A stretch of 9,072 nucleotides of DNA, taken from positions 1-9,072 of the forward strand of contig JAQVZT010000091.1 of the NCBI GenBank assembly GCA_028708055.1. Direction: 5' to 3'. The notes under the pieces are model-generated. The model saw only the letters and a program-made list of their open reading frames with translations. It ran no database searches and had not been told where the DNA came from. The stretch is from Methanothrix sp. Its GTDB lineage: Archaea > Halobacteriota > Methanosarcinia > Methanotrichales > Methanotrichaceae. Made by a program: the position numbers and the translations under genes. Shown here piece after piece: positions 1-5,529 of this stretch (position 1 is its first letter; each line of letters starts with the position of its first letter).

Positions 1-35
1 AACAGGCCGCAAAATCTTTCAAGATTTTCCATCAT
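1..35 (-). CDS. Possible 5' end of a leftward gene cut by the window edge
   Basis: On the minus strand an ATG at 35 (a second at 32) opens a frame of 11 codons without a stop up to base 1, beginning MMENLERFCGL. A Shine-Dalgarno-like AAGGAG lies at 55-50, about 14 nt before the first ATG, which is rather far. A palindromic TATA-like box at 79-90 sits at a sensible distance for a start site near 57. These signals together make a divergent gene plausible. Eleven codons are too few to assign a family, so the call rests only on start-site context. The 18-base inverted repeat at 11-28 would fall inside this coding stretch. If the gene is not real, that repeat could instead belong to a terminator or operator. 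Confidence 0.33.
   Translation of the reverse strand, partial: MMENLERFCGL
11..28. repeat. Perfect inverted repeat, 8-bp arms, 2-nt spacer
   Basis: AAAATCTT (11-18), TC, AAGATTTT (21-28). The arms are perfectly complementary but AT-rich and nearly abutting, so a stable hairpin is doubtful. It may be coding sequence of the leftward edge gene, part of a terminator for a gene further left, or chance. Confidence 0.5.
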
Positions 36-78
36 TCAATCCAGCCCTTCTCCTTCCGAAAGATAATCCTTTGCCAGC

Positions 79-110
79 TTTATGCATAAAATGATATATT
101 GATATATTTG
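79..110. promoter_or_regulatory. Divergent TATA-box region upstream of the phosphodiesterase gene
   Basis: TTTATGCATAAA at 79-90 is a perfect 12-nt palindrome and reads as a TATA-like box in both directions. Two ATATATT-type stretches follow at 94-100 and 102-108. With an archaeal spacing of about 25-27 nt, the 79-90 box predicts rightward transcription from near 110, giving a leader of about 19 nt before the ATG at 129. It also predicts leftward transcription from near 57. No strong ribosome binding site precedes the ATG at 129; only a weak AAGAG at 121-125 is visible. Confidence 0.45.
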
Positions 111-128
111 GCTCTCTTTTAAGAGTTA

Positions 129-1106
129 ATGGCTTTAGTGATAGGGCACCGGGGGGCGGCAGCGCCCGCCCCGGAAAATACCCTGGAAGGCATTAGAGCT
201 GCCGCCCTGTGCAAAGCAGACTATGTTGAGCTGGATGTAAGGCTATCTCGCGATGGCGAACTCGTCCTGATGCATGATGAGAGCGTAGACAGGACCACCA
301 ATGGCAAAGGCCTCGTTGGAGACCTCAACCTTGAGGAGCTGAAGGCCCTTTTTGTGAAAGGCCCGGCAGGCAGCAGTTCGGAAGACCGGCAGATAGCGAC
401 TCTAAAGCAGGCAGTTCATCTCGCCGGCCAGCTTGACCTGGGACTGGTTGTGGAGATGAAGGAAGAGGGGCTGGAGGGATTGGTGGCCGAAGACCTGACC
501 CTTAAGAAGAGCATAGTAACCTCCTTTTATCATAGCAGCTTGCGCGAGCTTTCTGACATCTCTGACCTCATGACGGGCATCATTATCTCATCTCTGCCCA
601 TAAATCCCGTTCAACTGGCCGTTTGGGCAAAAGCGAGAGCCATTTTTCCTGAAAGAGTCAATGCGAGGATGATCAAAGAAGCTCATCAGCAGGGCATTTC
701 AGTCTTTCCCTGGACCGTCAATAGCCGGGACGAGGCGAGATGGCTTCTCCGCCTGGGAGCAGACGGCCTGGTGACCGATGACCCGTGCAAGATTCGGGAG
801 GTGGCCGACCTTCCGGCAGAGGCGACCGGCAAAGACAATTGCCAGTATTATCCCTGCCATCACTTCCCAGATCAGGATTGCACCCACTGCTTCTGCCCAT
901 TATACCCCTGCAAGGACGAAGAGCTTGGCAGCTATGTGAGAACCAGGAAAGGAAAGAGATTTTGGAGCTGCATCAACTGCCGCCTGGTTCATCGCAAAGA
1001 TGTGGCAGCATACCTGCTCCACCATCCCGAGGCGACAACGGCTGAACTGAAGAGCCTGCCCGAGAGACTGCCCGACTCGGATTTAGAGAAAAACGATATC
1101 ATTTAG
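129..1106 (+). CDS. Glycerophosphodiester phosphodiesterase fused to a C-terminal cysteine-rich domain
   Basis: A 325-aa cytosolic protein with no signal peptide. Residues 1-225 form a glycerophosphodiester phosphodiesterase (GDPD) TIM barrel: the GHRG motif gives His7 and Arg8, PENT follows at 15-18, Glu34 and Asp36 lie in ELDVR, and His49 in MHD. Glu109 and Lys111 match the family's E-x-K strand, and a WTVN motif at 195-198 is followed by a GADGLVTDDP ending. The family cleaves glycerophosphodiesters to glycerol phosphate and an alcohol. The middle of the barrel looks short. Residues 238-288 hold eight cysteines (238, 243, 251, 254, 256, 261, 281, 284) and several histidines. The pattern resembles the small cysteine-rich putative metal-binding domain PF04071, also found on cobamide-related proteins of methanogens. 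The GDPD call is firm. The PF04071 assignment is from memory of the motif, and the fusion's purpose is unknown. Nothing suggests an operon partner downstream. Confidence 0.88.
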   Translation: MALVIGHRGAAAPAPENTLEGIRAAALCKADYVELDVRLSRDGELVLMHDESVDRTTNGKGLVGDLNLEELKALFVKGPAGSSSEDRQIATLKQAVHLAGQLDLGLVVEMKEEGLEGLVAEDLTLKKSIVTSFYHSSLRELSDISDLMTGIIISSLPINPVQLAVWAKARAIFPERVNARMIKEAHQQGISVFPWTVNSRDEARWLLRLGADGLVTDDPCKIREVADLPAEATGKDNCQYYPCHHFPDQDCTHCFCPLYPCKDEELGSYVRTRKGKRFWSCINCRLVHRKDVAAYLLHHPEATTAELKSLPERLPDSDLEKNDII

Positions 1107-1164
1107 CATGCAGGCGCTTAGAAATTATTATCAAGCTATTTAATTTCATTGTCTGAGGCTGGCT

Positions 1165-1177
1165 TTTCCGACGGAAA
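1165..1177. repeat. 13-nt inverted repeat just upstream of a TATA-like box
   Basis: TTTCCG-A-CGGAAA: two perfect 6-nt arms around one base, ending where the TATA-like box of the small secreted gene begins. The position suits an operator, but it is short enough to arise by chance. Confidence 0.35.
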
Positions 1178-1187
1178 GCTTTATGCA
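1177..1187 (+). promoter_or_regulatory. TATA-like box for the small secreted protein gene
   Basis: AGCTTTATGCA at 1177-1187 contains TTTATGCA (1180-1187). The same 11 bases occur at 76-86, before the phosphodiesterase gene. Its centre predicts transcription starting near 1210, essentially at the ATG at 1212. This would give a leaderless mRNA and favours that ATG over the earlier ATG at 1194. Confidence 0.42.
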
Positions 1188-1211
1188 CACCTGATGGATA
1201 ATGAGGGCCCC

Positions 1212-1685
1212 ATGAGACATATTATACTTGTGTTATTTGCTCTGGTAGCTCTGGGCGGGCTATTGCCTGCTGTTATAGCTCTTCCTTCGGCAACAGTTTT
1301 GAAGGATAACCTTGCTGCCATGCCGTCACCCGCGGAAACATCGCTGATAACCACGCCATCCATGGCTTCTTTCCTCAACGATAGCTGGACGCCGAGCAGC
1401 TTTGCCGCTCCACTGGCAAGCGAGGCCACCGCTGTTCAGAGGAACATGACCCGCAACAACACCACTATGGAGAACTCCAGCTATTCTATTTACGATTTCG
1501 CGAACGATAATTACACCTCACCCAAAGCTACCTCTCCAGTTTACACTGCCAGTGCAGCAGGAAAGGACAAGACTGTAGCCTGGACAGGCGAGAGCATCTA
1601 TCAATTCCTGAACGATGCATGGAGCCCATCCACTCCAGTTGAGACTTACGAGCAGTCTCCCTACAAGCTGCATCAGTTCAATTAA
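1212..1685 (+). CDS. Small secreted protein with degenerate short repeats, unknown function
   Basis: A 157-aa protein that I do not recognise. Residues 1-23 form a clear signal peptide (MRHIILVLFALV... with probable cleavage after AVIA). The mature part is rich in Ser, Thr, Asn and Pro, has no cysteine, and carries N-glycosylation sequons. A short unit repeats at 50-63, 92-105 and 128-141, with the core S-I-Y-x-F-L-N-D-x-W-T/S-P. A partial copy (KLHQFN) forms the last six residues. I chose the ATG at 1212 because the signal peptide starts there and a TATA-like box lies about 28 nt upstream. Longer frames from TTG 1149 or ATG 1194 would put a charged stretch before the signal peptide. The stop codon overlaps that of the convergent HD gene. 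It may be a surface or matrix protein; this is inference. Confidence 0.7.
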   Translation: MRHIILVLFALVALGGLLPAVIALPSATVLKDNLAAMPSPAETSLITTPSMASFLNDSWTPSSFAAPLASEATAVQRNMTRNNTTMENSSYSIYDFANDNYTSPKATSPVYTASAAGKDKTVAWTGESIYQFLNDAWSPSTPVETYEQSPYKLHQFN

Positions 1686-3457
1686 TCCAATTTTTTATCC
1701 TGAACCTTTTTGGCCGCGTATCCGCTGTATCTCCTGAGATAAAGGCTCACCACATCGTAAGGAATGGTATGCCTTTCCAGGCGGAGATAATTAGCCAGTG
1801 CCTCGGCTTCTTTGCGGTAAGAGCCAGCCATCTTTTCAGCGTATCTTATGCCCTCGGCAGTTAGCATGTACTCGTACCGCAAGAGCCAGCGGGAATTCTG
1901 CTCGTAGTGCCGGTCGTCCTGGTAGATCATTCCGCCAGCAACCAATATCTGAATGTCCTCGAATAGCTTCTCGCTGTAGGGAAAGCCATAGTCGGAATGG
2001 AAGGCGTAGTCAAATAGGCCGCGCAGCTCCGCCGGACCCAGATCCTTTAGCCTTGCCACAGTCCTGTAGAGCCAGGTTAAGTTTCGAATCCTGGGAACAA
2101 GGATCTTCTGGCCGTAAGTCTCGGAGAGCATCTGATGCAGGGTATAAAATAGCAGAAGCAGTCCGTCGATAGGAAGATAGCTCTCTGTGCGGATAAAGGA
2201 GAGAAGACGCTGCGCCTGACCATTTACCTCCTCTATTGAGATGGCGGTCTGATGGTCCGAGAAGAAGGAGATGGCAATCTGTCGAGTCAGAGATCTCACA
2301 AGGCCCGCTGCTAGGGCCGACTCATCATAAAAAAACCCGTTTGCCTCGGTTCTCATGGACCTGGGAACTCCGCTGCCCACTGTGACATCGACGAGAGCCT
2401 CATATTTCCTGCCCAGTGCATCCTCGAAGAGCTTTCTCATATGTCCATTGCGGGAGACTGTGGAGAGAGCCATTCTGATCTCCGGCGAGAGAGACCTGTG
2501 ATCAAATCTGGCTGCCAGAGGAAACGGCCGACCGTATTTTATGCGGTCCAGCAGCTCACGAGAGGTGTCATCTCCCTTCGAGCGGATGAACTCCAACAGG
2601 TCCGGGTCCGTAAACTCCTGAAAGAACAGGATTATGCTCCGTCTGGCCTCATCTGCATCTATCCGGCTCAAGGCCCTCTCCAGCGCCGCGAGAAGCATAG
2701 CCCGGATGGACTGAACTGTGGGATGATAGATCAGCGCATTGTAGTGATGGGACCGGGCAATGAGCATCGACTCCGCTGCGGTATGAGACATCTCAGCCCG
2801 GTAGTCACCATGGCCCGCCAGAACGACCCTCCCGTCTCTGATGGTCAGAGATTCCAGTATCTGGTCAGTATCTATGAGGCCCAGGGAGACGCCCGAATGA
2901 TGCGAATCGCGCAAAAGGAAATCGATTCTGTCTGCATCCAGGTCGCCTACAATAATCTGGCCGAGAGGTGGCCTCTTTCCGGAAGCGATATCTGCGACCT
3001 CTAAAAATAGCTCATCAGCGTTGCCGAAGTCCCTCTCTGCCACTTCTAGGACGTTTTCCCCGAAAGGATGAGCCGCTATGATCTGGCGGGTGAACTCCTC
3101 ATGTCTGGAGACGCGCTTGCCTGAGTGGACTGGCTGAATGTCCGGGTTTCGGCGCAGAACCCCTTCAACGGCATGAGAGAGTGCCGAGTGCCCAAGGTCA
3201 TGCAAGAGCCCGGCCAGGCGCACTTTTCGCGTCTCTTCTCCGGAAAGGGCCAGGTGCCGGGCCATCCGCCCGGCCATGTGCATGGTCCCCAGAGAATGCT
3301 CGAATCTGCTGTGAATCGCACCCGGATAGACTGCATCCACAAGGCCGAGCTGTTTGATGCCCTTGAGTCGCTGCACCGGCCTGGAATGAATGAGATGCCA
3401 TTCCAGCTCATCGACCTGGACTGCACCGTGAACCGGGTCGCGAATGGTGCCGTACAT
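1682..3457 (-). CDS. HD-domain phosphohydrolase, SAMHD1-like core (probable dNTP triphosphohydrolase)
   Basis: A 591-aa protein of the HD superfamily (COG1078 type). It opens with IRDPVHG, typical of the family. The active site is complete when aligned by eye with human SAMHD1: Arg51 and His54 (HSRFEHSLG), His86-Asp87, His90 and His95 (HDLGHSALSH), His119 (HEEF), and Asp176, Arg177, Asp179, Phe180 and Asp184 (DLDADRIDFLLRD). This predicts metal-dependent hydrolysis of dNTPs to deoxynucleoside and triphosphate; substrate and any allosteric nucleotide site are not proven. There is no SAM domain. Residues about 430-543 look like a C-terminal winged-helix module with a GFPYSEKLFEDIQIL...GGMIY...YMLTAEG pattern, reminiscent of YwgA-like domains. 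That part is tentative. The start lies 11 nt after the NAC stop codon with no strong ribosome binding site, so translational coupling within the NAC operon is likely. Confidence 0.82.
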   Translation of the reverse strand: MYGTIRDPVHGAVQVDELEWHLIHSRPVQRLKGIKQLGLVDAVYPGAIHSRFEHSLGTMHMAGRMARHLALSGEETRKVRLAGLLHDLGHSALSHAVEGVLRRNPDIQPVHSGKRVSRHEEFTRQIIAAHPFGENVLEVAERDFGNADELFLEVADIASGKRPPLGQIIVGDLDADRIDFLLRDSHHSGVSLGLIDTDQILESLTIRDGRVVLAGHGDYRAEMSHTAAESMLIARSHHYNALIYHPTVQSIRAMLLAALERALSRIDADEARRSIILFFQEFTDPDLLEFIRSKGDDTSRELLDRIKYGRPFPLAARFDHRSLSPEIRMALSTVSRNGHMRKLFEDALGRKYEALVDVTVGSGVPRSMRTEANGFFYDESALAAGLVRSLTRQIAISFFSDHQTAISIEEVNGQAQRLLSFIRTESYLPIDGLLLLFYTLHQMLSETYGQKILVPRIRNLTWLYRTVARLKDLGPAELRGLFDYAFHSDYGFPYSEKLFEDIQILVAGGMIYQDDRHYEQNSRWLLRYEYMLTAEGIRYAEKMAGSYRKEAEALANYLRLERHTIPYDVVSLYLRRYSGYAAKKVQDKKLD

Positions 3458-3468
3458 AGGTCATGGGT

Positions 3469-3867
3469 CTATTTCGATGACAGTTTAATTATGGCGGCAG
3501 CGAGGTCTCCCTTAGACTCCTGCAGGGCCGCTTTTGCCTGTGCAAGATCCGCACCAGTTTGTGATGCTACCAGCTGGACGTCGGACTCTAAAATCTCCAC
3601 TGGTACCTCGGCTGGCGCCTCCCCGACGGCAGAAGAAGGCGCCCGTTCAGATTCCTCGCCGGATATCTGGTAGCTGCGCGTGCCATGGGAGTCCATAATC
3701 GCGACCGACGGATTGGAGATGACGATCTCCCTGTCTGGCATACGAATGACGACCTCGGAGACGTTCTCCAGCTCATCGATATTTATGCCCATGTTCTTGA
3801 GCATGCCCTTCATCTTCTTGGGGCTCAAGCCGCCCCTTCCGCCTAAACCTGAAAGTCCTGGAAACAT
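3469..3867 (-). CDS. nac: Archaeal nascent polypeptide-associated complex protein
   Basis: A 132-aa protein matching archaeal NAC (alpha-NAC homologue) in size and layout. A Gly-rich N-terminus leads into PKKMKGMLKNMGINIDELENVSEVVIRM (about 16-43) and the NAC beta domain to about 70. An acidic Ala/Pro/Glu linker follows at 71-90, then a C-terminal UBA domain at about 91-131 with TGADLAQAKAALQESKGDLAAAIIKL. In archaea it forms a homodimer that binds ribosomes and emerging chains near the exit tunnel. The ATG at 3867 is preceded by an AGAGGT at 3880-3875, a good Shine-Dalgarno match about 7 nt away. It is the first gene of a two-gene unit with the HD phosphohydrolase. Length and domain order are normal, and I see no anomaly. 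Confidence 0.93.
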   Translation of the reverse strand: MFPGLSGLGGRGGLSPKKMKGMLKNMGINIDELENVSEVVIRMPDREIVISNPSVAIMDSHGTRSYQISGEESERAPSSAVGEAPAEVPVEILESDVQLVASQTGADLAQAKAALQESKGDLAAAIIKLSSK

Positions 3868-3931
3868 ATCAATTACCTCTTGCCCTGAGGTGGCCTATTG
3901 TAGGTAAAGATATCGATGGTGACTGCTCCCA

Positions 3932-3943
3932 CCAATAAATTGG
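3932..3943 (-). promoter_or_regulatory. TATA-like box of the NAC/HD unit inside an inverted repeat
   Basis: On the minus strand AATTTATT (3941-3934) is a plausible TATA box. It predicts a start near 3910 and a leader of about 43 nt that includes the NAC ribosome binding site. The box lies within CCAAT-AA-ATTGG (3932-3943), perfect 5-nt arms, which could be an operator or chance. Confidence 0.38.
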
Positions 3944-3996
3944 CGGGCATCTGGGATTTGGCCACAGCCTGTAGCCCCAGTCTAAAGCCTGTGACT

Positions 3997-4008
3997 ATTC
4001 CCCGGAAT
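3997..4008. repeat. Short inverted repeat after the radical SAM unit
   Basis: ATTCC-CC-GGAAT, 5-nt arms, begins just past the stop codon of the last radical SAM gene. A wider CACAG...CTGTG pair lies beyond it (about 3963-3993). No T-run follows on the minus strand, so I do not call a terminator. The 146-nt gap 3868-4013 holds this repeat and the NAC promoter, and nothing else I can support. Confidence 0.3.
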
Positions 4009-4013
4009 GGCAG

Positions 4014-5483
4014 CTAAACCACGCCTTTGCACATCTCCCCGCTCATTAAATCTTCCAGGAAGAAGTCGCGCACGGTCCTCCTTCCTAAAGCCAGGTCCAG
4101 CTTTCTCCTGGCATAGAAGGGAGCCAGCCTGCGAATCTCGCGGGCAAACCATTTGGGATAGAGCTTCTTGACTTTATTGTACCTCATCCACTCCAGATCA
4201 TAGTAGCGGGCATTCATCTGCCAGGTGATGAACTGCACCTCTTCCTCGGAGAGGTGTTTGGTTCTGAGGTTGGCATGAAGCCCATCGTATCTGGTAAAGT
4301 CGCTGTTTGTGACCAGGCCCATCTCCTCCAGCTCGGCTCTCATCTCCGTTCCAGGATAGGGCGTGGAGATGTAGAAGATGGGGAAGTCCACCTTCAGACG
4401 CCTTGCCAGACGGAAGTTCTCCCACAGGTCCTCCTCATCGTCATCTGGATTGCCCCCGATCAGGCCAGTGGAAACTATTATATTATTATCATGGAGGTAC
4501 TGGACAGCCTTATCAGCATCATTGGACATCTTCCCCTTGCCCAGGAACTCCAGGTTTCTCCTGTTTATGCTCTCCACGCCCAGGAAGACGCCGTCAAATC
4601 CAGCCTCGCCCATCTTATCAACGAGCTTCTTGCTGGAGGCTATTCCCGAGGCGGATGCCTGAGTCTTGTAGCGCAGGTGAGTGAGCCCGGCGTCGATTAT
4701 TGCCTGGCATAGCTTCTCAAGCCTCTTTGGGTCCAGTGTGATGTTGTCATCCGGAAAGAAGATGGAGCCTGCTCCATGCGCCTCAGCATCCCGAATGTCC
4801 TCGATTACCCTCTCGACAGAAAATCGCCGGAACCTGCGGCCGTACATTAGATTGATGGAACAGAACTTGCATCCCTGAGTGCAGCCCCGGCTCGTCTCGA
4901 CGCAATCGATTGGCACATCGAAGCTGTAGAACCCCTTGGTGATGAGACGGGCATCCCTATTTGGCATGGCGATCTCCTCCACCTTTAGCAGAGGCCTTGG
5001 GGGGTTGTGGACCATCTTGCCTCTGGCTCCTCTTTCGCTCTCATGATAGGAGAGCCCCAGAATGCCTCGCGGGCTCTTTGCAGCAAGTTTGGACTGCACC
5101 AGCTCCCGGAAGGTGGCTTCGCCCTCGCCCCGCACAATGTAATCGATAAGAGACGCATCCTTGCCGTTCCCGATCTCCTCTGCCGCCAGGGTGGGATGAT
5201 ACCCGCCGAAGACCGTCTCTGCGCCGGAATCCTTTGCGATCTTAGCCAGGGCCAGAGCTTCTTGATACTGAAAGCTCATGGCGGTCAGCCCCACCAGATC
5301 GTAATCGTTTGCAATACGTCTCACGTATTCCCGGTGGTCTTTCAGGCCGTGGATATCCGCCACATGCACCGTGCAGAGGTCATCAACATGGGCCGCCAAG
5401 GAGACCAGGCCCAGATTGGGAACGCGGGCGATGCGATCAAAATCGAGTTGGACGATGGGTGAAGATAGTAGTAGTACTTTCAT
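4014..5483 (-). CDS. Cobalamin-binding radical SAM protein (first of a pair)
   Basis: A 489-aa enzyme of the B12-binding/radical SAM class. Residues 1-150 are a Rossmann-like cobalamin-binding domain: MKVLLLSSP start, VGLTAMSFQYQEAL near 64-77, GGYHPT at 93-98, and VRGEGEATF near 117-125. The full DxHxxG motif is absent (D43-I-H45-G46 only), which is usual in this class. The radical SAM core follows, with C201-x3-C205-x2-C208 in RGCTQGCKFC for the 4Fe-4S cluster, a FFPDDNITL strand near 242-250, a LGVES strand, GGNPDDDEEDL, and a PYPGTEM segment. The C-terminal 80 residues are basic and helical, without extra cysteine motifs. Such enzymes methylate or rearrange unactivated carbons using cobalamin and S-adenosylmethionine; the substrate cannot be read from the sequence. 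It lies 46 nt downstream of a second, different enzyme of the same class, in one apparent operon. A weak AAGG precedes the ATG. Confidence 0.85.
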   Translation of the reverse strand: MKVLLLSSPIVQLDFDRIARVPNLGLVSLAAHVDDLCTVHVADIHGLKDHREYVRRIANDYDLVGLTAMSFQYQEALALAKIAKDSGAETVFGGYHPTLAAEEIGNGKDASLIDYIVRGEGEATFRELVQSKLAAKSPRGILGLSYHESERGARGKMVHNPPRPLLKVEEIAMPNRDARLITKGFYSFDVPIDCVETSRGCTQGCKFCSINLMYGRRFRRFSVERVIEDIRDAEAHGAGSIFFPDDNITLDPKRLEKLCQAIIDAGLTHLRYKTQASASGIASSKKLVDKMGEAGFDGVFLGVESINRRNLEFLGKGKMSNDADKAVQYLHDNNIIVSTGLIGGNPDDDEEDLWENFRLARRLKVDFPIFYISTPYPGTEMRAELEEMGLVTNSDFTRYDGLHANLRTKHLSEEEVQFITWQMNARYYDLEWMRYNKVKKLYPKWFAREIRRLAPFYARRKLDLALGRRTVRDFFLEDLMSGEMCKGVV

Positions 5484-5485
5484 CG

Positions 5486-5510
5486 ATGCCTTCTGCCTAT
5501 GCTTTCTGCC
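5486..5510. repeat. Imperfect tandem repeat, 13-nt period, in the gap between the radical SAM genes
   Basis: ATGCCTTCTGCC (5486-5497) is repeated as ATGCTTTCTGCC (5499-5510) with one mismatch. On the minus strand this is a GGCAGAAGGCAT-type repeat in the 46-nt leader before the downstream radical SAM start, and it includes that gene's weak AAGG. It probably arose by slippage; a regulatory role is unproven. Confidence 0.5.
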
Positions 5511-5529
5511 TTCGCCTTATCTATGCCTG

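Noticed and set aside
1149..1211. An N-terminal extension of the small secreted protein from TTG 1149 or ATG 1194
   Set aside because: It would precede an otherwise ideal signal peptide, and the TATA-like box at 1180-1187 lies downstream of 1149 and too close to 1194.
2441..3004. A 187-codon plus-strand frame (and 3125-3673)
   Set aside because: Antisense to the HD phosphohydrolase, and 3125-3673 also to the NAC gene. Both real genes have complete conserved motifs; these frames have none.
3958..4013. A terminator hairpin after the radical SAM unit
   Set aside because: The arms are short, the loop of the larger pair is long, and no T-run follows on the minus strand.
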